Shown here: positions 1 to 11,855 of the stretch, one piece after another
Layout: each line of letters begins with the position of its first letter
Numbering within the stretch: position 1 is the first letter of the stretch
Origin: Macrostomum hystrix
Lineage: Eukaryota; Platyhelminthes; Macrostomidae
DNA length: 64,000 nt
NCBI GenBank assembly: GCA_950097015.1
Contig: CATNEN010000002.1
Location: 4,805,001-4,869,000, forward strand
Direction: 5' to 3'
Translations under genes and position numbers: made by a program
Notes under the pieces: model-generated
What the model saw: the letters and a program-made list of their open reading frames with translations, nothing else
Databases searched by the model: none
Told to the model about the DNA's origin: nothing

Positions 1-3000
1 CCCAGCTTCCAGGTATCTACGATTAGTGATAAAGCAGTCTCCCAGCTTCCAGGTATCTACGATTAGTGATAAAGCAATCTCCCAGCTTCCAGGTATCTAC
101 GAGTTTGTGATAGAGCAATCTCCCAGATTCCAGGTATCTACGAGTTTGTGATAGAGCAATCTGCCAGCTTCTAGGTATCTGCGAGTATGTGATAGAGCAA
201 TCTGCCAGCTTCTAGGTATCTACGATTAGTGATAGAGCAATCTCCCAGATTCCAGGTATCTACGAGTTTGTGATAGAGCAATCTGCCAGCTTCTAGGTAT
301 CTACAATTAGTGATAGAGCAATCTGCCAGCTTCCAGGTATCTGCGAGTATGTGATAGAGCAATCTGCCAGCTTCTAGGTATCTACAATTAGTGATAGAGC
401 AATCTGCCAGCTTCTAGGTATCTACGAGTATGTGATAGAGCAATCTGCCAGCTTCTAGGTATCTACGATTAGTGATAGAGCAATCTGCCAGCTTCTAGGT
501 ATCTACGATTAGTGATAGAGCAATCTGCCAGATTCCAGGTATCTACGATTAGTGATAAAGCAGTCTCCCAGATTCCAGGTATCTGCGAGTATGTGATAGA
601 GCAATCTCCCAGATTCCAGGTATCTACGAGTATGTGATAGAGCAATCTCCCAGCTTCCAGGTATCTACGATTAGTGATAAAGCAGTCTCCCAGCTTCTAG
701 GTATCTACGATTAGTGATAAAGCAGTCTCCCAGCTTCTAGGTATCTACGATTAGTGATAGAGCAATCTGCCAGCTTCTAGGTATCTACGATTAGTGATAG
801 AGCAATCTGCCAGCTTCTAGGTATCTACGATTAGTGATAGAGCAATCTGCCAGCTTCTAGGTATCTACGATTAGTGATAGAGCAATCTCCCAGATTCCAG
901 GTATCTGCGAGTATGTGATAGAGCAATCTCCCAGATTCCAGGTATCTACGAGTATGTGATAGAGCAATCTGCCAGCTTCTAGGTATCTACAATTAGTGAT
1001 AGAGCAATCTCCCAGCTTCCAGGTATCTACGATTAGTGATAGAGCAATCTGCCAGCTTCTAGGTATCTACGATTAGTGATAGAGCAATCTGCCAGCTTCC
1101 AGGTATCTACAATTAGTGATAGAGCAATCTCCCAGATTCCAGGTATCTACGATTAGTGATAGAGCAATCTCCCAGATTCCAGGTATCTACGATTAGTGAT
1201 AGAGCAATCTCCCAGCTTCTAGGTATCTACGATTAGTGATAGAGCAGTCTCCCAGCTTCCAGGTATCTACGATTAGTGATAAAGCAATCTCCCAGCTTCC
1301 AGGTATCTACGAGTTTGTGATAGAGCAATCTCCCAGATTCCAGGTATCTACGAGTTTGTGATAGAGCAATCTGCCAGCTTCTAGGTATCTGCGAGTATGT
1401 GATAGAGCAATCTGCCAGCTTCTAGGTATCTACGATTAGTGATAGAGCAATCTCCCAGATTCCAGGTATCTACGAGTTTGTGATAGAGCAATCTGCCAGC
1501 TTCTAGGTATCTGCGAGTATGTGATAGAGCAATCTGCCAGCTTCTAGGTATCTACAATTAGTGATAGAGCAATCTGCCAGCTTCTAGGTATCTACGAGTA
1601 TGTGATAGAGCAATCTGCCAGCTTCTAGGTATCTACGATTAGTGATAGAGCAATCTGCCAGCTTCTAGGTATCTACGATTAGTGATAGAGCAATCTCCCA
1701 GATTCCAGGTATCTACGATTAGTGATAGAGCAATCTCCCAGATTCCAGGTATCTACGATTAGTGATAAAGCAGTCTCCCAGATTCCAGGTATCTGCGAGT
1801 ATGTGATAGAGCAATCTCCCAGATTCCAGGTATCTACGATTAGTGATAGAGCAATCTGCCAGCTTCTAGGTATCTACGATTAGTGATAGAGCAATCTCCC
1901 AGATTCCAGGTATCTACGATTAGTGATAAAGCAGTCTCCCAGATTCCAGGTATCTGCGAGTATGTGATAGAGCAATCTCCCAGATTCCAGGTATCTACGA
2001 GTATGTGATAGAGCAATCTCCCAGCTTCCAGGTATCTACGATTAGTGATAAAGCAGTCTCCCAGCTTCTAGGTATCTACGATTAGTGATAAAGCAGTCTC
2101 CCAGCTTCTAGGTATCTACGATTAGTGATAGAGCAATCTGCCAGCTTCTAGGTATCTACGATTAGTGATAGAGCAATCTGCCAGCTTCTAGGTATCTACG
2201 ATTAGTGATAGAGCAATCTGCCAGCTTCTAGGTATCTACGATTAGTGATAGAGCAATCTCCCAGATTCCAGGTATCTGCGAGTATGTGATAGAGCAATCT
2301 CCCAGATTCCAGGTATCTACGAGTATGTGATAGAGCAATCTGCCAGCTTCTAGGTATCTACAATTAGTGATAGAGCAATCTCCCAGCTTCCAGGTATCTA
2401 CGATTAGTGATAGAGCAATCTGCCAGCTTCTAGGTATCTACGATTAGTGATAGAGCAATCTGCCAGCTTCCAGGTATCTACAATTAGTGATAGAGCAATC
2501 TGCCAGCTTCTAGGTATCTACGATTAGTGATAGAGCAATCTCCCAGATTCCAGGTATCTGCGAGTATGTGATAGAGCAATCTCCCAGATTCCAGGTATCT
2601 ACGAGTATGTGATAGAGCAATCTGCCAGCTTCTAGGTATCTACAATTAGTGATAGAGCAATCTCCCAGCTTCCAGGTATCTACGATTAGTGATAGAGCAA
2701 TCTGCCAGCTTCTAGGTATCTACGATTAGTGATAGAGCAATCTGCCAGCTTCCAGGTATCTACAATTAGTGATAGAGCAATCTCCCAGATTCCAGGTATC
2801 TACGATTAGTGATAGAGCAATCTCCCAGATTCCAGGTATCTACGATTAGTGATAGAGCAATCTCCCAGATTCCAGGTATCTACGATTAGTGATAGAGCAA
2901 TCTGCCAGCTTCTAGGTATCTACGAGTATGTGATAGAGCAATCTGCCAGCTTCTAGGTATCTACGAGTATGTGATAGAGCAATCTGCCAGCTTCTAGGTA

Positions 3001-3110
3001 TCTACGATTAGTGATAGAGCAATCTGCCAGCTTCCAGGTATCTACGAGTATGTGATAGAGCAATCTGCCAGCTTCTAGGTATCTACGAGTATGTGATAGA
3101 GCAATCTCCC
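1..3110. repeat. 40/41-bp satellite array, cut by the window edge
   Basis: About 76 head-to-tail units share the core CCAGGTATCTACGA and end in GATAGAGCAATCT or GATAAAGCAGTCT. Two length classes are interleaved: 40 bp with GATTAGTGAT and 41 bp with GAGTTTGTGAT or GAGTATGTGAT. Long blocks of variants recur in the same order (the run from about 41 is repeated from about 1251), so a higher-order repeat of roughly 1.2-1.4 kb lies on top of the basic unit. Short open frames inside it are by-products of the repeat and are not called as genes. Confidence 0.97.
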
Positions 3111-3168
3111 ACATAGAAAAATGTGCTATGCTAAATAAAAATGAAATAACATAAGCTCATGCATACTA

Positions 3169-3321
3169 CTGTGGTGGGCACAATATCGTAAAAGTTTATC
3201 GTTACAAACATTTTCTATATCCTTAAGTTTTAGCGCATAAACGGAATAACGAAAAACGGTAACATTATTTAGCGGTCGTTAAATCACCGAAGCTAAACAT
3301 CTTAGACAATGCCCACCACTG
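3169..3321. mobile_element. Short MITE-like element with hAT-like terminal inverted repeats
   Basis: The left end CTGTGGTGGGCA (3169-3180) and right end TGCCCACCACTG (3310-3321) are inverted repeats with one mismatch in 12 and enclose about 150 bp of A+T-rich non-coding sequence. The CAGTGGTGGGCA form of the right end resembles hAT-superfamily termini. A clean 8-bp target duplication was not found, so the class is tentative. Confidence 0.5.
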
Positions 3322-4044
3322 AATGCTTATGAGTGAGTTAGTGAGTATATAGTCTAGAACAGCACGCCTGCGAGTTGAGTTGAGTTTGAAGAGTCCGGGT
3401 TTAAAGGGCTAACAAAATTTTCTCACTGCTGAGAACATTGCTGCAGAGGATTTGCTGCCGGATTTGCATCTAGCTGTTGGCCTACCGCAGCTGCAGCGGC
3501 TCCCACACCTAAGCCCGCGTGGTCCTCATCTTCATCGCCTCTATTAGAATTACTGTCTAGGTTGACAGTACTCCACGTGTCATTTAACGTCAGGTCCTGA
3601 GCTGCTCTAGACAGACCGCATGGGATGCCTCCAAAATAGCTTACTCTGGAACCGAGGACAACGGATTTTCACATTTTATTCATCTTGAAAGTTTATTTAA
3701 CGTCATTAAAATCTTACATGTCATTATCATCTAATTGTTGCAACTCTGGGACTGCTACATTCCCTTCTTCCGGCACCATGGCGTTCTGCCGATTGTGCGC
3801 GCACAGTAGTAGGTTGATGTCAAGGACAATTTCGTTATCAGCGACAGCCAGTTCTCTGAAATTCGATTCAGTCTCTTGGTGTGGGAGACTTGGTGTGTGA
3901 TAAGACTTGTGTGGTGAGACTTTGTGCGTAAGCTTTTATGTGAGACTTGATTCCAGGCTTGGTGTGTGTGAATCTTCGTGTGAGACTTGGTGCGAGATTT
4001 GCTCACTTAAAAGGCACTTCAAAGCATAAACAGTCGCTGCTAAC
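3322..4044. other. 3' flank of the large ankyrin gene
   Basis: No gene is seen. On the minus strand this is downstream of the stop at 4045 and probably carries the 3' untranslated region. From about 3880 to 4005 there is an imperfect run of GTGAGACTTG-like motifs. A minus-strand AATAAA lies at 3675-3680. Confidence 0.5.
3675..3680 (-). terminator. Candidate polyadenylation signal AATAAA
   Basis: TTTATT on the plus strand reads AATAAA on the minus strand, about 365 nt past the stop of the ankyrin gene that ends at 4045. A six-base motif alone is weak, but its position suits a 3' UTR. Confidence 0.4.
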
Positions 4045-7000
4045 TCACTGATCGCGCGGCTCAGGTGGCGGCAGATCGAATCCTTGCCTCTCGAGCTCCA
4101 GCCGAACACCGGGGCTTGCCCTGGCTGCCAGCTGCTTGATTCTGTTTCTGCGGTCGCCATCATGCTGCTCGGTGTGGTCCATGAGAAATTTCACGCAACT
4201 CAGGTTGCTGCGATAAACGGCATACATCAGAGGCGTTGAACCGTTGACATCCACTGCGTCCAGATATCCTCCATTCTGGGAAAGAAGTTCTAGGATTTCG
4301 GTCCGGCCGGCAACAACTGCGAGGTGCGCAGCTGTCAGGCGCCTATTATTGGATTTATTTAAATCGCATCGTCCGCTGCCAAGCAGGAATTTAGCCATGT
4401 CTTTGAATCCCTGGCGACAAGCGTACATGAGCCCGGTGGTGCCATCATTATCTGGGTCGTCAAGAGGCAATTCCTGATCGTGCGCAAACTTGACAATGTC
4501 GATAAAAGCATTCTTGTTTGAAACAATGCAAGCCAGATGTACAATATCTCGACCCATCGCATTTTTGTGGTGAATGTTGCAGCCGTACTCCAGAAGCAGC
4601 TTCAAGGACTCCAGGTGACCTGTGCTGGCACATTCCAGTATCGGAGTGTCTCCATCAAGATCCTGTGAGTCCATGGGGGCATTGTTTTCCTTCAAGAAGC
4701 GCAGCAGATGACAATGTCCGAAAAAAGCTGCACTTTGTGCCAGACTATTTTTGTGATTGTTGCTGGCATTTTGCCAGTCTGGCATGCCGGAAATCGCTTT
4801 TTGAACCATGTGTAGATTGCCTGAAGCAATGGCGAATCGCACAGTTTCTTCTCCAGTGTTCTCGTTAACATCTCTCATCGGCGCTCCTCTCTTTAACAGC
4901 CAGTCCGTCATGTGCTGGTGACCGCTCTGGACTGACAGGTGGATGATGCAGTCGGGAAGTCCTGGATCAGCCGCGTTCTGGTGCAGAAAGCTTGCAGCCT
5001 CTTCCTGTCCGTTAAGTACCGCGCATTGAAACGGCGTCAATTTCTGAGCATTTTCCGTCACGATGCAAGCAGGATTGGTGTCTAAAATGTGCTGCAGGAT
5101 GTGCAGGTTTCCATGAATTGCTGCATAGTGCGCGCTATTGCTCTGGTTGCCGCAGGTTGCTTCACACTTGTAGCCTTTGCTCTGCAAATATTTGAACATA
5201 TCCAAATTGCCAATGGCTGCCGCCAGGTGCAGTGGAGACTTGCTAGGCTCCGGTTCCACGGCATCCGGCTGAAAAACAATTTTGCAATGCTCGAAAAGCC
5301 ACTGCACCAGTTTAAGCTTGTTCTCAACCACCGCCACGTGCAGAGGTGTGCGGCCACTCGAGTTTCGCAGATCTGTCCGGCACTGTAACTCCAAAAGTAC
5401 TTCGGCCATATCTAGTCTACCCATTATGATCGCCTGGTGGAACGCAGTGTTACAATCAGAATCTTGGTCGTTTAGAATTTCTCTAAGGAAAGTGCACTTT
5501 GGGTTGGCTCTCAAAGCTTTCAGCAATTGAATGTCACCAGCCCAAACCACTGTGTGAACAATCGTCTGGCTGCTTTCAGTTTTCTTTCCATCGAAGCCGT
5601 TGTCGAGAAGAAACTCGAGTTGCTTGAGGCTTCGATGCTTGAAAATATCTTTCAACTTCAATTGGCCCACGACATGCTCAATGCTAAGCTGCGCACCTTT
5701 CTCATGAAGAAGCTCGATCGATTTCACGCAGTTCAGCGCTACTGCCAACGAAAGGGCAGACAAGCCCTTCTTATTAGTGGCAGTGGCGTCTGCACCTCGG
5801 TCCAGCAGCAACTGGACGGCCCTTTCTTTCCCGTGTCGAATAGCACTGAAGAGAGGCGTTTCACCATCGTTGTCGACGGGATCAACTCGAGCATTTTGCG
5901 ACAGTAGAAACTGGATGATCGCTCTGCTTCCTACTTTCGCTGCAAAGTGAAGCGCCGCTTCGCCTTTAAGATTCGCAAAGTTCACATTAGCGCCCGAGTC
6001 GAACAACGCCTGCAGACACTTGATCGCAGCCTTCTTGGAAATACATCCTGGAGGTAATTTGCTCTTTACAAGGTGTTTAGGAAGTTCCTTCGTCTTTGCA
6101 ACAATGTCAAGAAGTTTGGGCTTTATGGAATCCTGCCGACGAATGCCCTCTTCGATGGACCTCTTCAAGTCTTCCAGGTGTTCGTTTGTCTCCCTCTCAA
6201 ACACCTTTACTTTGTCCAGTTTCGACGTGCACGGCTTGGCACAGATGGTGTGAGCTGCATTGTTTCCCTCATTGTTGACCTCCTCAGCTTTTGCTCCAGC
6301 CTTCAGCAGCAGAGGGATAAGCTTTAGGTGGGAATTCTTCGCCGCAACTATCAGAGCGGAGTCACCAAGCGCATTCTTGTAGTTGACATGAACTTTCTGC
6401 TGAATAAGGTAGCTCGCAATGTCTTCGTGTCCACTGGCGCATGCAATCGTCAGACAGTTTTCACCTAAAGTAGTTCGGCTGCTCAGCGACATCAGACCTT
6501 GAATCTCCTGGAGAATCTTCAGATTTCCGGCCTCGCAAGCAAGATGGGCGATGCTGCGTCCTTCCTGATCGAAGGTTTCGTCGATTCTGCCTCCTTTGCT
6601 ACGAAGCGCTGCCAGAACTGAATCGCTGCCGATTTTGACGCTAAGCATCACAGGAGACGTACTGGTCTCATCAAGAGCATTGGGATCAAGTTTTTGTTCC
6701 AAAATAAATTGTATTGCCTCTTGGTGCGGATTCTTTCCTTCAACGGCATAGTGGAGAACAGTTTTAAGGGCTTTGTCTGTTGCAGCGACAGAGCAGCCAG
6801 CGTCAGACAAAAGGAAGAATAAGAAATTCTTGTCCTGCTTTGCAGCAGCCAGAAAGACAGGCGTGACGTCGTTCAGATCCAGCTGGTTCACCTTCGCGCC
6901 GCTGCTGTAAAGGAGCTTTAATAGGTCCATGGATCCCGACTCGCAGGCGAAATGAGCGGGTGTTCGTCCATTGCGCGCGACAGCGTTAACGTCGGCTTTC

Positions 7001-9147
7001 TTATTGATGAGGAACCTGGCCATTTCAAGCTTATTGTTTGAGCAGGCGATCATGAGTGGCGTAATGCCATTGTTGTCCTCCTGGTCTAAAGCGCAACCAA
7101 ACAAAGAGAAGAACTGGACAATCTTGAGATTGCCGCTCTTCACTGCCAGGTGAACTACATTTTCACCTCTGTGATTTCGTCGATTCACATCGGCACCAAC
7201 AGACTTTAGGACTGTAATTAGAGATTCGCTGCCTTGAGCAGCGCTGATCATAAATGGAGTCATTCCGTCTTGGTCATGTGTGTCAAATGGACACCCAATA
7301 TCCAGCAGATGCATCAAGGCATCGTTCTCCTTCAGCATGCATGCGTAGTGCATTGCGTTTTTTAACTTCTTGTTTGTTGCCTGGATTTCGCAGCCAATTT
7401 TAGTGAGAAACTGGAGGATCTCGTAAGTCTTCTTGTGCTTTAAGGCCTCTAAAAGAAGGGTATTGCCGGCATTATCGATCGTGCGCGGATCCGCCCCCTT
7501 TTCAGTCAAATACTTGACTATGTCTAGTTTCCCAGACGACACAGCATGATGGAGAGCAGTCTTGCCTGATCTATCCTTGTGATCTATTGAACAAAGATTG
7601 GCTTTGCTTGTCAGCACCTTGATAGCGTCGAATGCTCCATTCCTGACAGATATAATGAGCGGTGTCATTCCGTTTGAGTCAGGTTCATCAAGGCAGATCT
7701 TCTTTTCACGAAGAAAATTTAAAAGTGCCACATTATTTTCCTTCACCGCGTAGAATGCAACAGTGTGCCCGTTTGCGTCCTTGGCATCGAGCCGACAGCC
7801 CTTCTCCGCCAGATAACGAACCATTGACAAAGACTTGTTACGTGCTGCGCACAGAATGGCCGTCTCTCCCGTGCGATTTGGTATGTCAAGTTCAGCGCCC
7901 TTTTCGCCAAGCATCATGAGGATGTCTTCTTGCTTGTTATGAGCTGCCCTAAGCGCTGGCGTCACACCTCGACGATTTCTGGCGTTTAAATCGCAGCCGT
8001 GGTCGATTAGAAATTCAACAGCCTGGATCGGGCCTTTCTGGCTGATAGCAAGGAGTGTTGTCTCTCCGGATTCAGCATCCTGCTCGTTGAGATTGACATT
8101 GTGCTCGGCGAGAAATCGGAAGAATTCAACTATCTCCGTTTGCCTTACAGATGCGGCCATGAGAGCAAGATTTCCTTGTTCTTCGTGAGGTTCTAAAGAA
8201 CATCCTTGTTCTACCAAGTATTTAAAGAGCTCAAAAGAGCCTTGAGCGATCGCCAGCTGGACAGGAGTGATATTTTGCTTGTCTTTCTTGAAGATTGGGG
8301 CGCCTTTTTCGCGCAAGAGTTTCAAGATGTCTAAGTGCCCGGTAAGAATGGCAGTCTTGGTAAACTCTTCATTCTGAGACACGTCGCAGTCGTTGTCAAG
8401 CATGTACTTCACAGCGTCACAGTAACCATTTTGAACGGCACATCTCAGCGGACTGCGACCATCATCTTCAACCTTGTCGCTGTACTTCACCTTGAAGTAC
8501 TGGAGCATCTCAGTGTGACCGCAGAGGCCAGCCTGAGAGGCCAGTATCAGCTTATGCCGATAAGCGACGTCGCAGTTCTGATCGTGCATGAAGCGCACGA
8601 CCTTCACCCAGTTCTTTGTGACAGCTTTTGCCAGAATGCTAGTTGTTGGCTCTTCACTCAGCTGATGAATGCAGGATCGCTTCTCTTCCAACAACTTGGC
8701 AATCTTGGTGTGGCCGTTAAACAGAGCGTAAAACACGGCTGTCAAGCCGTCATTAGTCTTTTTTGAAACATCGACATCCCGATCAAGGAGCTGGGTGACG
8801 ATCACGGCGCTGCCGACTTGTGCAGCGCACATGAGCGGTGTTATCCCGCTGTTGTCGCTTTTTTCTGGATCGGCCCCTCTGTTGAGCAGGGTGCTGAACA
8901 CATCCTGGTGGCTGGAGAGAGCGGCAAAGTGCAAGCCTGACCGACCTTCTTCGTTTGTGACATCTGGACTCATGCCTTTCAGAAGAAAGGCGTGCACGGA
9001 ACGGTTATTGCCTGCTGCGATAGAAGAGAAGAATAATTTATTTTCCACCTTCTCTTTTTCTGCCAATATGTTCGCCTCATTTCTCATGATTTCTCGTTGT
9101 CCCCGCTGCATCAGCCTTGCTAGGGACTGGCGGAGGTCCTCTTCCAT
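4045..9147 (-). CDS. Giant ankyrin-repeat protein, single coding exon, about 1700 aa
   Basis: The open frame is uninterrupted for 5.1 kb. After a charged N-terminal helix (residues 1-40), ankyrin repeats of about 33 residues with the usual TPL-type turn, xxAA(xx)G helix pattern and LLxxGA ending run almost to the C-terminus, some 45 or more in all and well diverged from each other. A charged helical linker without repeats interrupts them at about residues 960-1030 (nt 6050-6260). A short basic/acidic tail ends the protein. I prefer the ATG at 9147 (context AAAAATGG). An in-frame ATG at 9183 overlaps what looks like a splice acceptor (pyrimidine-rich run then CATGCAG|GTG), so an upstream exon is possible. 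No enzymatic or membrane segment is visible. By family knowledge it is a scaffold or binding protein; partner unknown. It is not of the homogenised type seen at 55-59.6 kb. Confidence 0.9.
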   Translation of the reverse strand: MEEDLRQSLARLMQRGQREIMRNEANILAEKEKVENKLFFSSIAAGNNRSVHAFLLKGMSPDVTNEEGRSGLHFAALSSHQDVFSTLLNRGADPEKSDNSGITPLMCAAQVGSAVIVTQLLDRDVDVSKKTNDGLTAVFYALFNGHTKIAKLLEEKRSCIHQLSEEPTTSILAKAVTKNWVKVVRFMHDQNCDVAYRHKLILASQAGLCGHTEMLQYFKVKYSDKVEDDGRSPLRCAVQNGYCDAVKYMLDNDCDVSQNEEFTKTAILTGHLDILKLLREKGAPIFKKDKQNITPVQLAIAQGSFELFKYLVEQGCSLEPHEEQGNLALMAASVRQTEIVEFFRFLAEHNVNLNEQDAESGETTLLAISQKGPIQAVEFLIDHGCDLNARNRRGVTPALRAAHNKQEDILMMLGEKGAELDIPNRTGETAILCAARNKSLSMVRYLAEKGCRLDAKDANGHTVAFYAVKENNVALLNFLREKKICLDEPDSNGMTPLIISVRNGAFDAIKVLTSKANLCSIDHKDRSGKTALHHAVSSGKLDIVKYLTEKGADPRTIDNAGNTLLLEALKHKKTYEILQFLTKIGCEIQATNKKLKNAMHYACMLKENDALMHLLDIGCPFDTHDQDGMTPFMISAAQGSESLITVLKSVGADVNRRNHRGENVVHLAVKSGNLKIVQFFSLFGCALDQEDNNGITPLMIACSNNKLEMARFLINKKADVNAVARNGRTPAHFACESGSMDLLKLLYSSGAKVNQLDLNDVTPVFLAAAKQDKNFLFFLLSDAGCSVAATDKALKTVLHYAVEGKNPHQEAIQFILEQKLDPNALDETSTSPVMLSVKIGSDSVLAALRSKGGRIDETFDQEGRSIAHLACEAGNLKILQEIQGLMSLSSRTTLGENCLTIACASGHEDIASYLIQQKVHVNYKNALGDSALIVAAKNSHLKLIPLLLKAGAKAEEVNNEGNNAAHTICAKPCTSKLDKVKVFERETNEHLEDLKRSIEEGIRRQDSIKPKLLDIVAKTKELPKHLVKSKLPPGCISKKAAIKCLQALFDSGANVNFANLKGEAALHFAAKVGSRAIIQFLLSQNARVDPVDNDGETPLFSAIRHGKERAVQLLLDRGADATATNKKGLSALSLAVALNCVKSIELLHEKGAQLSIEHVVGQLKLKDIFKHRSLKQLEFLLDNGFDGKKTESSQTIVHTVVWAGDIQLLKALRANPKCTFLREILNDQDSDCNTAFHQAIIMGRLDMAEVLLELQCRTDLRNSSGRTPLHVAVVENKLKLVQWLFEHCKIVFQPDAVEPEPSKSPLHLAAAIGNLDMFKYLQSKGYKCEATCGNQSNSAHYAAIHGNLHILQHILDTNPACIVTENAQKLTPFQCAVLNGQEEAASFLHQNAADPGLPDCIIHLSVQSGHQHMTDWLLKRGAPMRDVNENTGEETVRFAIASGNLHMVQKAISGMPDWQNASNNHKNSLAQSAAFFGHCHLLRFLKENNAPMDSQDLDGDTPILECASTGHLESLKLLLEYGCNIHHKNAMGRDIVHLACIVSNKNAFIDIVKFAHDQELPLDDPDNDGTTGLMYACRQGFKDMAKFLLGSGRCDLNKSNNRRLTAAHLAVVAGRTEILELLSQNGGYLDAVDVNGSTPLMYAVYRSNLSCVKFLMDHTEQHDGDRRNRIKQLAARASPGVRLELERQGFDLPPPEPRDQ

Positions 9148-9589
9148 TTTTCTTATATTCCAATGCGCAACGTACACCTGCATGGAATGAAAGTGAAACT
9201 TTGGAGACTATTTAGAACCGTAAGACTTCTGGACTTTTACTTAAATAAAAAAATTTCCTGGTATCCTGGTATCGTAGAAAATAATATAGGCACTATGTTT
9301 TAACTGCGACATGTCTTGCTCTCGTCAGGCATCTAAAGGCTTTGAAGTAGCTCGTATATGTGTAATAGGCATAAAAATATAAGTTCTACGCTCGTATTTT
9401 CGAAATGGTGCTGTCAGCGACACTAGAAGTTGGCGACGACAAGTCCACACCGAGGACACTGCAGCATCGGCGTAGTCCATACACAAAGATCTAGTATAGC
9501 CGCCTAAGGAAATCAGGCATCCATACTGAGAACAACTGGGATCATGACTATCAGGATCATCGGATCAGCAACAATCAGCAAGCAGCAAT
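9148..9589. other. 5' flank of the ankyrin gene, no gene seen
   Basis: A+T-rich sequence upstream of the minus-strand ankyrin gene. It should hold its promoter and possibly a 5' exon, but I could not identify either with confidence. Confidence 0.4.
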
Positions 9590-10075
9590 AAAACAATTAG
9601 GGTCCTGATTAGGAGTAACTAAGGTTCTGATTAGAAGCAAAAAAAGTTATGATGAGGAACAGCTAATGTTAGTAATAATTGAGTTCATCTTTAGGAATAA
9701 TTGAGTTCATGACTAGGGAATAGCTAACGTCATGATTAGTAACAATTGAGGTCATGATTAGTAACAATTGAGGTCATTATTAGTAACAATTATGGTCATT
9801 ATTAGTAAGAATTGAGTTCATCATTAGTAACAATTGAGGTCATTATTGGTAATAATTGAGGTCATTATTAGTAACAATTGAGGTCATTATTAGTAACAAT
9901 TGAGGTCATTGTTAGTAACAATTGAGGTCATGATTAGTAACAATTGAGGTCATTATTAGTAACAATTGAGGTCATTTTTAGTAAGAATTGAGGTCATGAT
10001 TAGTAAGAATTGAGGTCATGATTAGTAACAATTGAGGTCATGATTAGGAACAAATGAGCTCATGACAGGAAGCAG
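9590..10075. repeat. 22-bp minisatellite, about 20 copies
   Basis: The unit reads AGGTCATTATTAGTAACAAT plus TG, with ATT/GAT variants. It is regular from about 9730 to 10050 and degenerate at both edges. Confidence 0.93.
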
Positions 10076-10165
10076 CTAATGCCATGACTAATAAACAAGA
10101 AAGGTCATGATAATGATCAATTAGACAGGAGCGGGATCATTGAGCACAGCTGAAAAAAGTTGAGT

Positions 10166-10475
10166 TGCATTGCTGTTTCGGCGCATTTGCCTCTCGCACC
10201 AAGGAGACTGAGCTCGAATTCGCGGCGAGGCCGGGCTTATTTTGCCGTGGAAAGAAGGCTTGGGTTGCTTGTCGAGCAATTTGCGCCCTTGGCCTTGAGG
10301 GTCAGCCTCCAAGGCACAGTGAGAGTGTACACTACCTGGCGATGAGAAAGCCAGGGCAGTTGTAAACACCTGTATGAGTATGTGCTCAGAAGTCATCGGA
10401 ATAGACAGAATCGCCTTTCGCTGGCTGCGTGTCTACTGTCACCAAATGATGTGCCATTGCCCACAGCCCACAGCA
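10166..10475 (+). mobile_element. SINE-A copy 1 (tRNA-derived), degraded
   Basis: It matches the better copies at 46289 and 15130 over the segment from TTTGCCTCTCGCACC through the box-B-like GAGCTCGAATTC, the AAGAAGGCTTGG block, the CAAGGCACAGTGAGAGTGTA block and the GTGCTCAGAAGTCA block. The 5' tRNA box A region is worn, and no clear target duplication was seen. Confidence 0.75.
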
Positions 10476-11152
10476 TACGAGTATATAGACTCTGAGGTCA
10501 GCACAGAACATAATCATAAAATTTATTACTGTTGGGTTTAAATAAAGTTCTTATTAATTGTATAGCAAGAAAACAACTCACAGAACTCGGTCGTGCGCGG
10601 CTCTTGCAGGACAGATGATGCTATGCTACTATATACTTCCAGGTGGACAGATGGAGTTACCGGCTGGTTTATGGCTGTTAGAAGCAGATTTCTTAAGATA
10701 AACTTGTCGCATTATAATTGTAAAAATGCAGACCTAATATACAGGTATAGAAGACAATCAAAGATGTACAGACATGTAAGTACGTGTTCTGCAAAACTGA
10801 ACTTCCCTTTAGTGTGTAAACAGACCGTGAAATAGTCTTGGCTGACTGTGTTTGTCAACGTTTAACTTCACATACTTTTCTTTTTCCTGATACGTGGCAT
10901 GGTAACTAACGATATTTAAAAATAGCCTTTAACAAGAAGAGAAGTTCTCTTTTTGTTGCGAGCTGCAATGAACATGTGTACTGTGCATATTTTGTCGGCG
11001 CAAACTGGTTGAGAAATAATTTCTATGTGACTCATACCGAGAGCTCATAAACGTGGTTTCATTCGCACCTGCGCAACCAAATATTGAGCTGCTACTTTGA
11101 TGCAAAGTTATTAAAACTGACAATTTAAATTAGCGAAAATTCCTAAAATTTA
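10476..11152. other. A+T-rich intergenic stretch
   Basis: No gene, RNA or repeat was recognised. Short open frames here have no coding character. Confidence 0.4.
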
Positions 11153-11226
11153 GTTCCTTCAGGTAGGCTCGAACGACTACCCTTTCGCTAACAGCAGAAA
11201 TTGCTAGCCGATTGCGACACGGAGAC
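11153..11226 (-). pseudogene. Decayed tRNA-Asn-like copy
   Basis: On the minus strand the sequence follows the tRNA-Asn genes nearby (GCAATCGGCTAGC, CTGTTA anticodon-loop sequence, GTTCGAGCCTACC) but has many substitutions in the acceptor, D, anticodon and T stems. The GTT anticodon is kept, but the stems no longer pair well. Confidence 0.7.
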
Positions 11227-11781
11227 GATTTGGCAGTCTTGATATTTGATCGAGATCTTTCACTGAGAAATTTACGAGTAGGGCTGAGTGCGAAAGTGTG
11301 GTAGCAATGCCACATTCACTTTCTTGTTAAACTGGCTCCGATAATAAGCAATTTACTATTCAGTTACTTTGTATTGATCATAAATGCGTCCAGGTACACA
11401 ATCTATTTAACGCATCTCTTGTACGTTGAAACAGCTACGAGCCTATTTTAACATGATAGCTGTTCCTTAATCCTATTTCCATCACACTCACTCATGATAT
11501 ATTTCTCATCCATCTCTCAATCACCTTACTGACCATCCGATCCTGCCGCACCCTCTTCAACACCCTCTCCCTCACCCTCTGCCTCGTCCTCAACGTCAAC
11601 CCAGCTGATCTATCAAATCAGTAGTAAATAGTGTTTAATCACCAATTAAAACATTGCCAGCAAATGAAATAGAGCTGACTTGCATCGCTAATTTAAGTTA
11701 AGCATCTGCAAACCTGGACATTCTTATTATTTTATTAACAATTCTCCTATTTGCAGGTGCGTCACAACAAAAAATGGTACT

Positions 11782-11855
11782 CGCCTCCAGGTGGGCTCGA
11801 ACCACCAACCTTTCGGTTAACAGCCGAATGCGCTAGCCGATTGCGCCACGGAGGC
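11782..11855 (-). tRNA. tRNA-Asn (GTT), copy 1
   Basis: A 74-nt cloverleaf with acceptor GCCTCCG pairing to TGGAGGC, box A TGGCGCAATCGG, anticodon loop CTGTTAACC and box B GGTTCGAGCCC. It differs from the consensus by GCATTCGG instead of GCGTTCGG. A run of T follows the 3' end, as expected for Pol III termination. Its 5' flank is a near mirror copy of the flank of the gene at 14829. Confidence 0.95.

Noticed and set aside
1..3110. Possible CRISPR array
   Set aside because: Units abut without unique spacers and the genome is eukaryotic; the same holds for the other arrays in the window.
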